Shown here: positions 18,823-28,165 of the stretch, piece after piece
How the letters are laid out: every line of letters starts with the position of its first letter
How positions within the stretch are numbered: the first letter of the stretch is position 1
Assembly (NCBI RefSeq): GCF_030332225.1
Contig: NZ_JAOWIF010000042.1
Location: forward strand, 92,176 to 156,175
Source: Citrobacter sp. Cu233
Lineage (GTDB): Bacteria; Pseudomonadota; Gammaproteobacteria; Enterobacterales; Enterobacteriaceae
Length of the DNA stretch: 64,000 nucleotides
Direction of reading: 5' to 3'
The notes under the pieces: generated by a model
The model's input: the letters and a program-made list of their open reading frames with translations, nothing else
The model's database searches: none
What the model was told of the DNA's origin: nothing
Program-made: the position numbers and the translations under genes

Positions 18823-18848
18823 GCCCGGCAACGCTATACGTGCCGGGC
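18823..18848 (-). terminator. Hairpin after treC
   Basis: GCCCGGCA (18823-18830) pairs with TGCCGGGC (18841-18848), 17 bases past the treC stop on the minus strand. No strong T-run follows. Confidence 0.6.
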
Positions 18849-18865
18849 AAGAAGCCAATTGCAAG

Positions 18866-20518
18866 CTATTTTTGCAGCCACCAGACGGCTTCAAAAGGAC
18901 GTAATGTCATGCCTCCTGGCTGGCTGGCGACCTCGGCATAGTTGTGCATCAGCACCTGCCAGTTGCCGTCGGTATGAGTGGGTTGCCAGGGCTGGAAGGT
19001 GTTGCTCAGGTTGGCAACGACCAGCAGCCGTTGCCCTTGCCACTCGCGCTGATAGCACCATATGTGCGGGCTGTCAGGTATCAGATCCTGGTAGTCACCC
19101 CAGGTGATTACCGGTTCTGCTTTACGCAAGGCGATCAGCTTCTGATAGGTATAGAACACCGAGTCGGTATCGCTCAGCGCGGCTGCCACGTTGATATCTG
19201 CTGCGTTGTCACACAGATTAATCCACGGCTCACCCTGGGTGAAGCCCGCGTGTTTGCTGGCATCCCACTGCATCGGGGTGCGGCTGTTATCGCGGGATTT
19301 ACTGGCGAGGATCGCCAGTAAATCGTCGGCATCGCGTCCCTGACCGTTCAGTTCGGCAAACATGTTATGGCTTTCGACATCGCGATAATCGGTTATCTGG
19401 CGGAAGTGTGGGTTGGTCATGCCAATCTCTTCGCCCTGGTAGATATAAGGCGTACCCTGCATCCCGTGCAGCACCATGGCCAGCATTTTGGCGGCAGGAA
19501 CGCGGTATTTCTCTTCATCGCCAAAACGCGAAACGATACGCGGCTGGTCGTGGTTACACCAGAACAGCGCGTTCCAGGCCTGATTATGCATTCCCTGCTG
19601 CCAGTGGCGGAACAGGGTTTTTAGCGCCACATAGTCGGGTTTTGCTAGCGTCCATTTCTCCCCATTGGGGTAATCCACTTTCAAATGGTGGAAGTTAAAG
19701 GTCATTGACAGTTCGCTGCCGCCCAGCGCGGCGTACTGCTGGCAATTTTCCAGCGTGGTGGAAGACATTTCGCCTACAGTCATCAGATTGCGTGGGGTGA
19801 ATACGTCGCGGTTCATCTCACGCAAAAATTCATGTGCGCGTGGGCTGTCGGTATAAAAACGGCGTCCATCGCCGTCAGGATCGTTCGGGAAGTCCTGATC
19901 TTTAGAGATAAGATTCACCACGTCGAGACGCAGACCGTCCACGCCGCGATCGGCCCAGAACTCGCACACTTTTTTCAGTTCAGCACGAACCGCCGGGTTT
20001 TCCCAGTTCAGATCGGCCTGCTCCGGGGCAAAGAGGTGCAGGTAATACTGCTCGCTTTCGGCGTGCCAGCTCCAGGCGCTGCCGCCAAACTTGGAGCGCC
20101 AGTTGTTCGGGCTGACCTCTGACGTGCCATCGCGCCAGAGATAAAACTGACGATACGGACTGTCTTTATCCAGCGCCTCGCGAAACCAGGCGTGCTGTGT
20201 TGAAGTATGGTTAAACACCATATCAAGGATAATACGGATGCCGCGCACTTTTGCCTGCGCCACCAGTTCGTCGAAGTCTTCCAGCGTACCGTAGGCCGGG
20301 TCGACGGACGTGTAGTCAGCGACGTCGTAGCCGTTATCAACCTGTGGAGATATATAGAAAGGGGTCAGCCATATCGCATCGACGCCCAGTTTTTGCAGGT
20401 AGTCGAGGCGCTTTGTTACACCGCGTAAATCGCCGGTGCCGCTGCCGGTCGTGTCCTGAAAGCTCTTGGGGTAAATTTGATAGATAACGCCGTTTTGCCA
20501 CCAGTGTGGAATATTCAT
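18866..20518 (-). CDS. treC: Trehalose-6-phosphate hydrolase
   Basis: GH13 enzyme that cleaves trehalose 6-phosphate to glucose and glucose 6-phosphate in the cytoplasm. 550 residues from the ATG at 20518 (MNIPHWWQNGVIYQIYPKSF), E. coli length 551. The catalytic regions GLRLDVVNLI (nucleophile Asp), VGEMSS (acid Glu) and NHDQPR (transition-state Asp) are all present. It lies 49 bases downstream of treB and shares its promoter. Confidence 0.98.
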   Translation of the reverse strand: MNIPHWWQNGVIYQIYPKSFQDTTGSGTGDLRGVTKRLDYLQKLGVDAIWLTPFYISPQVDNGYDVADYTSVDPAYGTLEDFDELVAQAKVRGIRIILDMVFNHTSTQHAWFREALDKDSPYRQFYLWRDGTSEVSPNNWRSKFGGSAWSWHAESEQYYLHLFAPEQADLNWENPAVRAELKKVCEFWADRGVDGLRLDVVNLISKDQDFPNDPDGDGRRFYTDSPRAHEFLREMNRDVFTPRNLMTVGEMSSTTLENCQQYAALGGSELSMTFNFHHLKVDYPNGEKWTLAKPDYVALKTLFRHWQQGMHNQAWNALFWCNHDQPRIVSRFGDEEKYRVPAAKMLAMVLHGMQGTPYIYQGEEIGMTNPHFRQITDYRDVESHNMFAELNGQGRDADDLLAILASKSRDNSRTPMQWDASKHAGFTQGEPWINLCDNAADINVAAALSDTDSVFYTYQKLIALRKAEPVITWGDYQDLIPDSPHIWCYQREWQGQRLLVVANLSNTFQPWQPTHTDGNWQVLMHNYAEVASQPGGMTLRPFEAVWWLQK

Positions 20519-20567
20519 GGTTGTTTCCTGCAAATGCGATGGGGCGCAACTGCGCCCCGAAGAAAAG

Positions 20568-21986
20568 TCAGACAATCTGTAAGGTGCCCTGACGGTATTT
20601 ACGCTGGTAGATGAACGAGGTCAGTACCATCGGGATAACAATTGAAATCACCATCGCCAGACCAAATACCTGCCAGTACGTTGGCTGGATGGAGAGGATG
20701 CCTGGCAAGCCGCCGACGCCAATGCCGTTTGCCATCACGCCGTTCAGGCCGCACAACAGCCCGGCAAGGCCCGAACCAATCATCGCGCACAGCATCGGGA
20801 AGCGATATTTCAGGTTGATACCGTACATTGCGGGTTCAGTCACACCCAGATAGGCGGAGATCGCTGCGGGAACGGAGATTTCACGTTCGTTGTGTTTGCG
20901 ACTGGAGATAATGATGCCGACCACTGCGGAGGCCTGAGCGATGTTAGACAGCGCGATCAGTGGCCATACCGGTGTGCCGCCCATGCTCTGGATCATCTGC
21001 ATGTCAATAGCCAGCGTGGTCTGGTGCACGCCGGTAATCACCAGCGGGGCATACAGGAAGCCAAACAGCGCTGCACCAATCGGGGCAAAGCTGCCGGTCA
21101 TCAGATGACGCACGGCAAACGCCACACCGTCGCCAATCCAGCGGCCAAATGGACCGATAAAGGCATGGGCGAGGAACACCGCCAGGATCAGCGAACATAC
21201 CGGGACGATGACCAGATACAGATAATCCGGGACGATGCGTTTCATCCGCGTTTCAATAAAGCCGAGCGCCAGACCCGCCAGCAGCGCCGGAATAACCTGC
21301 GCCTGGTAGCCCACTTTCTCGATAGTAAACAGGCCGAAGTTCCACACTTCCGGTACCTGCTGGCCGAGCAAATAGGCGTTCATCAGTTGCGGAGAAACCA
21401 GCGTGACGCCGAGCACGATGCCGAGGATCGGCGTACCGCCCATTTTCTTCACCGCCGACCAGCAGATCCCGACTGGCAGATAGAAGAAGATCGCCTCGCC
21501 AATCAGCCACAGAAAGTCATAAAGCGTTTTGAGCGAGGGATGCATCTGCGCCAGCGTCTGGCCGTTGCTCATCGGCAGATCGCCGATCACATTACGAAAA
21601 CCTAAGATCAAACCACCGCTAATCAGCGCAGGCAGCAGTGGGAAGAAGATCTCCGCGAAGTGAGAAATCAACTGCTCGTGCCACTTCATGTTCTGCCGCG
21701 CGGCTTTCTTTGCCTGCTCTTTGTCGGCACTGGCTTGTCCGGTGGTCGCCAACAGCGCCTTGTAGTAATCACCGACCTCGGTGCCGATCACTACCTGAAA
21801 CTGCCCGGCGTTGGTGAAGCAGCCTTTGACCATCGGTAGCTGTTCGATCTCTTTGGGCCTGGCATTCGCGGGTTGATTCAACACAAAACGCAGGCGCGTA
21901 ATGCAGTGACTCACCGTGGCGATATTGTCGCGCCCGCCAACCAGCTCTATCAGCCGGTCGATATCCGCTTGTTTTACTTTGCTCAT
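20568..21986 (-). CDS. treB: Trehalose PTS permease EIIBC
   Basis: 472-residue phosphotransferase permease that takes up and phosphorylates trehalose. The N-terminal EIIB domain carries the phosphocysteine in TVSHCITRLRF (about residue 28), followed by the ten-helix EIIC domain. It has no EIIA domain; glucose EIIA (Crr) serves in E. coli. The promoter region contains the TreR operator at 22092-22103. Confidence 0.98.
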   Translation of the reverse strand: MSKVKQADIDRLIELVGGRDNIATVSHCITRLRFVLNQPANARPKEIEQLPMVKGCFTNAGQFQVVIGTEVGDYYKALLATTGQASADKEQAKKAARQNMKWHEQLISHFAEIFFPLLPALISGGLILGFRNVIGDLPMSNGQTLAQMHPSLKTLYDFLWLIGEAIFFYLPVGICWSAVKKMGGTPILGIVLGVTLVSPQLMNAYLLGQQVPEVWNFGLFTIEKVGYQAQVIPALLAGLALGFIETRMKRIVPDYLYLVIVPVCSLILAVFLAHAFIGPFGRWIGDGVAFAVRHLMTGSFAPIGAALFGFLYAPLVITGVHQTTLAIDMQMIQSMGGTPVWPLIALSNIAQASAVVGIIISSRKHNEREISVPAAISAYLGVTEPAMYGINLKYRFPMLCAMIGSGLAGLLCGLNGVMANGIGVGGLPGILSIQPTYWQVFGLAMVISIVIPMVLTSFIYQRKYRQGTLQIV

Positions 21987-22003
21987 GATGACGTGTGTTC
22001 CCC

Positions 22004-22041
22004 GTAGGTCGGATTAGACGCTTTCGCGACGTCATCCGGCA
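22004..22041. repeat. REP element
   Basis: GTAGGTCGGATTAGACGC and GCGACGTCATCCGGCA form a REP hairpin in the treR-treB gap, just upstream of treB. Confidence 0.75.
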
Positions 22042-22091
22042 GCTGTCTCGTTGTTGGTGCCAGAGTATATCGTCGGTGAATATTTAAAAAT

Positions 22092-22103
22092 GGGAACGTT
22101 CCC
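22092..22103. promoter_or_regulatory. TreR operator
   Basis: GGGAACGTTCCC, a perfect 12-bp palindrome identical to the half-sites used by the LacI-family repressor TreR in E. coli. It is between treR and treB. Confidence 0.85.
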
Positions 22104-22143
22104 GAAACGCAGCGAAGATCACAAATTAGTGCTCAGAAAGCGA

Positions 22144-23091
22144 TCAGGAGAGGGTGGCGGGAATGATGATTTGCCGCAGTTCGCTGCGGCCGTTGATCTG
22201 TTCGATCAGCTGTAATGCCGCTTGCCGTCCGGCTTCAGCATAGCCGGGATCGACGGTGATGATCTCCGGATGGAGGAATTTCATCAGCGGCGTATTACCA
22301 ACGCTCGCCAGTTGCAGGTTGTTGATTCGCTGTTCCTGCAGATATTTGCTGACACCAAGGGCAAGTGTGTCCGTTGCACAGACTAACGCGGTGGTTTCCG
22401 GCGTAATGACATCGGCGGCATGCTCATAGCCCTGCTTCATGGCAAGACCGGGCAGAGCAGCGACAGGGTGTAGCTTATGTTTCTTGCAGAAGGTCAGGTA
22501 GGCCTCATGACGGCGCTTACCGGTGGTGACGTCGCTATGGGGGACACCAAGGAAACTGATATGACGATGTTCGCGATCGTACAGACGCTGCATCAGGGTA
22601 TGAATGGCGCCTTCGTCGTCATAACAGACTGAGGCAAAACCTTTGGCATCCCTGGCCAGCAGCACCAGAGAGTCCTGCCAGGAGGTGAGCATGGTTTCCG
22701 TTACGCCGGTAAAACCAAACAGCACCACCCCATCAATGTTGCGACGTTTGAGCATTCCCAGATGTTCTTCTACCAGTTCAGGTGAGAACTGGCTTTCCAT
22801 CATAATCGGATCGTAACCCTGCTCATAAAAGGCTGGCAGCATGGTCTGCACCGCGAGGTTTTCTGAAAGTGAGTCCAGACGTGTGACGATAATCGCCACG
22901 ACTTTGTCGCTTTGCCCACGCATGGCACGTGCGGATCGGGAAGGGGAGAAACCGTGCTGATTCATCACTGCTTCAACACGTTCACGGGTGCGTTCACTAA
23001 CGCCGCTTTCGTTGTTGAGCACACGGGAAACCGTTGATTTCCCCACGCCGCTTAAGCGGGCGATGTCTTTAATAGTCAGCCGATTTTGCAT
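22144..23091 (-). CDS. treR: Trehalose operon repressor
   Basis: LacI/GalR-family repressor of 315 residues, which responds to trehalose 6-phosphate. The N-terminal helix-turn-helix and hinge are LTIKDIARLSGVGKSTVSRV (5-24), followed by a periplasmic-binding-protein-like effector domain. It lies upstream of treB in the same direction, with the operator in the gap. Confidence 0.98.
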   Translation of the reverse strand: MQNRLTIKDIARLSGVGKSTVSRVLNNESGVSERTRERVEAVMNQHGFSPSRSARAMRGQSDKVVAIIVTRLDSLSENLAVQTMLPAFYEQGYDPIMMESQFSPELVEEHLGMLKRRNIDGVVLFGFTGVTETMLTSWQDSLVLLARDAKGFASVCYDDEGAIHTLMQRLYDREHRHISFLGVPHSDVTTGKRRHEAYLTFCKKHKLHPVAALPGLAMKQGYEHAADVITPETTALVCATDTLALGVSKYLQEQRINNLQLASVGNTPLMKFLHPEIITVDPGYAEAGRQAALQLIEQINGRSELRQIIIPATLS

Positions 23092-23198
23092 CCTGTTTTC
23101 CCGTTGCGCACTTTTTCAGTTATATCAAAGAGAGTAACTTTACTCATGTGGAGTGCAATGGGCAAAGTCTGCTTTAAACCGTTCACCATTCAGGCGAT

Positions 23199-23216
23199 GT
23201 GTATACGTTTGGTTTA
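23199..23216 (+). promoter_or_regulatory. PhoP box of mgtA
   Basis: GTGTATA and TGGTTTA are direct heptamer repeats with an 11-base period. The second is the exact PhoP half-site and the first is degenerate. Position and spacing agree with the mgtA promoter of E. coli and Salmonella. Confidence 0.65.
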
Positions 23217-23244
23217 GTTTCCGTGCTGTATCATACCGCCATAA

Positions 23245-23508
23245 TTGTCACAAACCTTATGGTTTTCTGCGTATAATCCGCAGCGCTTATCGTTCACTTA
23301 CCGGAGGCTATATGGATCCCGATCCCACCCCTCTCCCTCAATGGAGAACCCCCCTTCTCCGGTAAGCCTGTTTTCACTGTCTTACCGGAGCTGTAAGACA
23401 GTGACGTTCTGACGTCCCTGTTGTGATTTTAAAATTGCCACCAGGCAAGGCTTTGCCACGCCTGAAGGATTTACTGCGCCTGTTTATACTGGTGCAGAGG
23501 GACTGCCT
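23245..23508 (+). promoter_or_regulatory. mgtA Mg2+/proline-responsive leader
   Basis: The long 5' leader of mgtA, which controls elongation in response to Mg2+ and to translation of mgtL. An 11-bp stem pairs CACTGTCTTAC (23375-23385) with GTAAGACAGTG (23393-23403). The 5' limit is an estimate from the E. coli leader length. Confidence 0.7.
23312..23365 (+). CDS. mgtL: MgtL leader peptide
   Basis: 17-residue leader peptide MDPDPTPLPQWRTPLLR in the mgtA 5' leader, with a CCGGAGG ribosome site seven bases upstream. Five prolines make its translation sensitive to proline and Mg2+, which decides whether mgtA is transcribed. The Asp-Pro-rich start is typical of Salmonella/E. coli MgtL. The CTTCTCCGG around its end can pair with the upstream TTACCGGAGG. 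Confidence 0.85.
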   Translation: MDPDPTPLPQWRTPLLR

Positions 23509-26217
23509 ATGTTCAAAAATATTACCCGCCAGCTGTTTGCCCGGCTTAACCGCCATTTGCCGCATCGTTTGGTGCATCGCGATCCGTTGCCTAATGCGCA
23601 GACCGTTGCCAGCACACCGATCCCACCGTCACTCAGTGAACATTGCCTGAAGATGGCACTGATGGATGAAGAGGCGCTGTGGAAAACGTTTGATGCGCAT
23701 CCGGAAGGATTGAATGCCGCAGAAGTGGAGAGCGCCCGCGAAAAGCATGGCGAAAACCAGTTGCCGACGCAAAAGCCGTCGCCGTGGTGGATACATCTGT
23801 GGGTCTGCTATCGCAACCCGTTTAATATTCTGCTGACTATTCTGGGCGGCATTTCTTATGCAACTGAGGATCTGTTTGCTGCTGGCGTCATCGCCTTGAT
23901 GGTGTGTATCTCAACGCTGCTGAATTTTGTGCAGGAAGCGCGTTCGACCAAAGCGGCGGATGCGCTGAAAGCGATGGTCAGCAATACCGCAACCGTCCTG
24001 CGTGTCATCAACGAAAAAGGGGAGAACGGCTGGGTTGAACTGCCGATCGACCAGTTGGTTCCTGGCGATATTATTAAGCTGGCAGCTGGCGATATGATCC
24101 CGGCCGATTTACGTATCGTCCAGGCGCGCGATCTGTTTGTGGCGCAGGCTTCGCTGACCGGTGAATCTTTGCCGGTTGAGAAAGTGGCGACCAGCCGTGA
24201 CCCGCAGCAAAGCAATCCGTTGGAGTGCGATACCCTGTGTTTTATGGGCACCAATGTGGTGAGCGGAACGGCACAGGCCATCGTCATTGCAACCGGGGCT
24301 AATACCTGGTTTGGACAACTGGCAGGCCGCGTCAGCGAGCAGGAAAATGAGCAAAATGCCTTCCAGAAAGGGATCAGCCGCGTCAGCATGTTGCTGATCC
24401 GTTTTATGTTGGTGATGGCGCCAATTGTTCTAATCATCAATGGCTACACCAAAGGTGACTGGTGGGAAGCGGCGCTGTTTGCGCTGTCTGTCGCGGTGGG
24501 GCTGACGCCGGAAATGCTGCCAATGATCGTCACCTCAACGCTGGCGCGCGGGGCGGTGAAGCTGTCCAAACAGAAGGTCATCGTCAAACACCTCGATGCC
24601 ATCCAGAACTTTGGCGCGATGGATATTCTGTGCACCGATAAAACCGGTACCCTGACTCAGGATAAAATAGTGCTGGAGAATCATACCGATATCTCCGGTA
24701 AGCCCAGCGAACATGTCCTGTATTCCGCGTGGCTCAACAGTCATTACCAGACCGGGCTGAAAAACCTGTTGGATACTGCGGTTCTTGAAGGTGTGGATGA
24801 AGAATCAGCCCGTCAGCTCTCTACCCGCTGGCAGAAAATTGATGAGATCCCGTTTGATTTTGAGCGTCGGCGGATGTCCGTGGTTGTGGCGGAAGAAACC
24901 GATGTGCATCAGTTGGTATGTAAAGGGGCGTTGCAGGAGATCCTCAGTGTCTGTACCCAGGTGCGTCATAACGGTGAAATTGTCCCGTTGGATGAGAACA
25001 TGCTGCGCCGGGTGAAACGCGTTACCGATACGCTGAACCGTCAGGGGTTGCGCGTGGTCGCGGTGGCGACGAAATACCTGCCTGCGCGTGAGGGAGATTA
25101 CCAACGTATTGATGAGTCAGACCTGATCCTCGAAGGTTATATCGCCTTCCTCGATCCGCCGAAAGAAACGACCGCCCCGGCGCTGAAAGCCCTGAAAGCC
25201 AGTGGTATTACGGTGAAAATTCTCACCGGTGACAGCGAACTGGTTGCGGCGAAAGTGTGTCATGAAGTGGGTCTGGATGCAGGTGATGTGGTGATCGGCA
25301 GCAGCATTGAAGGGTTAAACGACGACGAGCTGGCAACACTGGCTCAGCGTACCACGCTATTTGCCCGTCTGACGCCAATGCACAAAGAGCGCATTGTCAC
25401 CCTGCTCAAACGTGAAGGTCACGTAGTGGGCTTTATGGGCGATGGTATCAATGACGCTCCGGCGCTGCGCGCGGCGGACATCGGTATTTCCGTCGATGGT
25501 GCGGTTGATATTGCGCGTGAAGCGGCAGACATCATCCTGCTGGAAAAGAGCCTGATGGTGCTGGAAGAAGGGGTGATCGAAGGGCGTCGTACCTTCTCGA
25601 ACATGCTGAAGTACATCAAAATGACGGCCAGTTCCAACTTTGGTAACGTGTTTAGCGTGCTGGTGGCGAGCGCATTTCTGCCGTTCCTGCCGATGTTGCC
25701 GCTGCACTTACTGATTCAGAACCTGCTGTACGATGTATCCCAGGTGGCGATCCCGTTTGATAACGTTGATGAAGAGCAGATTAAAAAGCCGCAGCGCTGG
25801 AACCCTGCCGAGCTGGGACGCTTTATGATCTTCTTTGGACCGATCAGCTCTATCTTCGATATTCTGACATTTTGCCTGATGTGGTTCGTTTTCCATGCCA
25901 ATACGCCAGAACATCAGACGTTGTTCCAGTCAGGCTGGTTCGTGGTCGGTCTGCTGTCGCAAACGCTGATTGTGCATATGATCCGTACCCGTCGCGTGCC
26001 GTTCATCCAGAGTCGCGCCGCATGGCCGTTGATGCTGATGACGCTGGTCGTGATGGTGGTGGGCATTGCGTTACCGTTCTCGCCATTGGCCAGCTACCTG
26101 CAATTGCAGGCATTGCCGCTGAGCTACTTCCCGTGGCTGATTGCGATTCTGGCAGGCTACATGACACTGACCCAGTTAGTGAAAGGTTTTTATAGCCGTC
26201 GTTACGGCTGGCAATAA
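23509..26217 (+). CDS. mgtA: P-type Mg2+ ATPase MgtA
   Basis: Inner-membrane magnesium importer of 902 residues, the Salmonella length. The soluble N-terminus (about 1-70) is followed by P3-type helices. The actuator motif is TGES, the phosphorylation motif DKTGTLT, and the hinge MGDGINDAP. It follows the PhoP-controlled leader with mgtL. A GTGCAGAGGGAC ribosome region precedes the ATG. A hairpin terminator follows. Confidence 0.98.
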   Translation: MFKNITRQLFARLNRHLPHRLVHRDPLPNAQTVASTPIPPSLSEHCLKMALMDEEALWKTFDAHPEGLNAAEVESAREKHGENQLPTQKPSPWWIHLWVCYRNPFNILLTILGGISYATEDLFAAGVIALMVCISTLLNFVQEARSTKAADALKAMVSNTATVLRVINEKGENGWVELPIDQLVPGDIIKLAAGDMIPADLRIVQARDLFVAQASLTGESLPVEKVATSRDPQQSNPLECDTLCFMGTNVVSGTAQAIVIATGANTWFGQLAGRVSEQENEQNAFQKGISRVSMLLIRFMLVMAPIVLIINGYTKGDWWEAALFALSVAVGLTPEMLPMIVTSTLARGAVKLSKQKVIVKHLDAIQNFGAMDILCTDKTGTLTQDKIVLENHTDISGKPSEHVLYSAWLNSHYQTGLKNLLDTAVLEGVDEESARQLSTRWQKIDEIPFDFERRRMSVVVAEETDVHQLVCKGALQEILSVCTQVRHNGEIVPLDENMLRRVKRVTDTLNRQGLRVVAVATKYLPAREGDYQRIDESDLILEGYIAFLDPPKETTAPALKALKASGITVKILTGDSELVAAKVCHEVGLDAGDVVIGSSIEGLNDDELATLAQRTTLFARLTPMHKERIVTLLKREGHVVGFMGDGINDAPALRAADIGISVDGAVDIAREAADIILLEKSLMVLEEGVIEGRRTFSNMLKYIKMTASSNFGNVFSVLVASAFLPFLPMLPLHLLIQNLLYDVSQVAIPFDNVDEEQIKKPQRWNPAELGRFMIFFGPISSIFDILTFCLMWFVFHANTPEHQTLFQSGWFVVGLLSQTLIVHMIRTRRVPFIQSRAAWPLMLMTLVVMVVGIALPFSPLASYLQLQALPLSYFPWLIAILAGYMTLTQLVKGFYSRRYGWQ

Positions 26218-26233
26218 CCGCGACACGTCTCAA

Positions 26234-26257
26234 CAGGATGGTGTTAGCACCATCCTG
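26234..26257 (+). terminator. Hairpin terminator after mgtA
   Basis: CAGGATGGTG (26234-26243) pairs perfectly with CACCATCCTG (26248-26257) around TTAG, 17 bases after the mgtA stop, followed by a T/C-rich stretch. Confidence 0.75.
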
Positions 26258-26592
26258 CATTTCTCTTCTTCGTTCGAAGATATTCCTGCGTAATATTGTT
26301 GTTTTATTTTTATTGAAATACCAACGCGGCTAATTAGTATAAAACCGCGTCTTTTGCGTTGCTTTTTTATCAGGAAAACGATCTGCGTTGCAAAAATGAA
26401 ACAGCGTGCTAAAAATTATAGAGCTTGGTTTTTTTTTGTGAAGGCAGTCATCGAAATAAATTGTTACACCAGTTAGTCTGCACCGGTAACGTCGTTAAGA
26501 AAGTTTCTCGCTGCCCATTTTTAATTCCGGCAGTCATTTGCTCTGCAAGCTATTCCTGTTAATGGATATTATGAACTTCTGGAGAAGGACAA
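26258..26592 (+). other. AT-rich gap upstream of the TRAP genes
   Basis: 335 bases with no gene. It is AT-rich, with T- and A-runs and a TTTTTTTTTG stretch at about 26431-26440, and presumably contains the TRAP operon promoter. No operator or CRP site stood out. The gap ends in GGAGAAGGAC, the ribosome site of the binding protein. Confidence 0.5.
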
Positions 26593-27570
26593 ATGAAACT
26601 GACAAAAAACCTGATAAGTCTGTGTATTGGCGCTTCGGTATTACTGGCCAGCCATTCAGCGTTGGCACAAACCTTCCGCGCCGCAGATGTGCATCCGGCT
26701 GATTACCCGAACGTGGTGGCAGTGAAACACATGGGGGAAAAGCTCAGCGCGGCGACTGATGGTCGTCTGGAAATTAAAACATTTCCCGGTGGTGTGTTAG
26801 GCGATGAAAAACAGATGATTGAACAGGCGCAATTAGGCGCTATCGATATTATTCGCGTCTCGATGACACCTGTCGCTGCTATCCTCCCTGAAATTAACGT
26901 CTTTACCCTGCCGTATATTTTCCGTGATGAAGACCATCTGCATAAGGTGCTCGACGGCATGATCGGCCAGGAAATTGGCGACCGTCTGACGGCCAATACC
27001 AAATCACGACTGGTGTTTTTGGGCTGGATGGATGCGGGGACGCGTAACCTGATCACCAAAAACCCGGTGGTGAAACCGGAAGATTTACACGGTATGAAAA
27101 TCCGCGTTCAAGGGAGTCCGATAGCGCTGGACACCTTAAAAGCGATGGGCGCTAACTCTGTTGTAATGGGCGTCAGCGAAGTCTTTAGCGGCATGCAGAC
27201 CGGCGTTATTGATGGCACGGAAAATAACCCGCCAACGTTTGTCGCGCACAACTATTTACCGGTCGTTAAAAACTACACCTGGAGCAAACATTTTATTATT
27301 CCTGAATTATTTCTTTTCTCGAAAGCGAAATGGGACAAATTGAAAAAAGAAGATCAGGATCTCATTATTAAACTCGCCAAAGAAGCACAGGTAGAACAAC
27401 GCAAACTTTGGCAGGATTATAATGCGAAATCACTGGAAACGATGAAAGCCAACGGCGTTCAGTTCCACGATATTGATACGGATTATTTCTATAAAGCCAC
27501 GCAGTCAGTGAGGGATAATTACGGTAAAGACCACCAGGATTTGATCAAGCGTATTCAGGATGTGCAGTAG
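26593..27570 (+). CDS. TRAP transporter substrate-binding protein (DctP family)
   Basis: Periplasmic solute receptor of 325 residues. The signal peptide MKLTKNLISLCIGASVLLAS ends with cleavage after HSALA (residue 25). The conserved carboxylate-binding arginine of DctP proteins is Arg171 in MKIRVQGSP. The NNPPTF segment (TENNPPTFVA) is also typical. The ligand is therefore likely a carboxylate, but nothing here says which. First gene of a complete dctPQM-type operon located between mgtA and ridA, where E. coli has none. Confidence 0.93.
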   Translation: MKLTKNLISLCIGASVLLASHSALAQTFRAADVHPADYPNVVAVKHMGEKLSAATDGRLEIKTFPGGVLGDEKQMIEQAQLGAIDIIRVSMTPVAAILPEINVFTLPYIFRDEDHLHKVLDGMIGQEIGDRLTANTKSRLVFLGWMDAGTRNLITKNPVVKPEDLHGMKIRVQGSPIALDTLKAMGANSVVMGVSEVFSGMQTGVIDGTENNPPTFVAHNYLPVVKNYTWSKHFIIPELFLFSKAKWDKLKKEDQDLIIKLAKEAQVEQRKLWQDYNAKSLETMKANGVQFHDIDTDYFYKATQSVRDNYGKDHQDLIKRIQDVQ

Positions 27571-27625
27571 TTCATCGGGCGGATGATATCCGCCTGAATC
27601 ATTTGATTAATTCGAGGTGATGATT

Positions 27626-28135
27626 ATGGGTGAATGCTATTCATCGGTAATGGATTTTCTTTATCGGGTCTCAATGTGGATTGCCGGTGTGGCATTATTG
27701 GTGATGGTTGCCATTATCCCGATTGGGATATTCGCACGTTATGTCCTGAACAATGCCCTGTCATGGCCTGAACCCGTCGCTATTCTCTGCATGGTGACAT
27801 TCACCTTTATTGGTGCGGCGGTAAGTTATCGCGCAGGCTCGCATATCGCAGTGAGTATGGTCACTGACCGCCTGGGTGAAAGCGCCCGTCGTTATTGCTT
27901 TATTGTCGCGGATATCATGCTGGCGGCGATAAGCCTGTTTATCCTCTGGTACGGTTCCACGTTGTGTCTTGAACTGTGGGATCAACCCGTTGCGGAATTC
28001 CCGATTTTAAGCGCCGGGCAAAACTATCTTCCGCTGCCGATTGGCTCTGCTATCACGCTGCTCTTTATTGTTGAGAAGGTTTGCCGTGGCCCGCAGTACC
28101 AGCGTCCTGTTGTCATGCTGGGTTCGACCAGCTAA
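27626..28135 (+). CDS. TRAP transporter small membrane subunit (DctQ family)
   Basis: 169 residues and four predicted helices (about 12-35, 48-66, 85-108, 125-148) as in DctQ. The start at 27626 is preferred because GAGGTGAT, a near-perfect anti-16S match, lies four bases upstream; in-frame starts at 27617 and 27620 overlap that site. The family supports the large DctM channel subunit. It is 55 bases after the binding-protein gene. Confidence 0.9.
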   Translation: MGECYSSVMDFLYRVSMWIAGVALLVMVAIIPIGIFARYVLNNALSWPEPVAILCMVTFTFIGAAVSYRAGSHIAVSMVTDRLGESARRYCFIVADIMLAAISLFILWYGSTLCLELWDQPVAEFPILSAGQNYLPLPIGSAITLLFIVEKVCRGPQYQRPVVMLGSTS

Positions 28136-28165
28136 TTACCGCCCCCATTTCATTAAGGAAAGCAG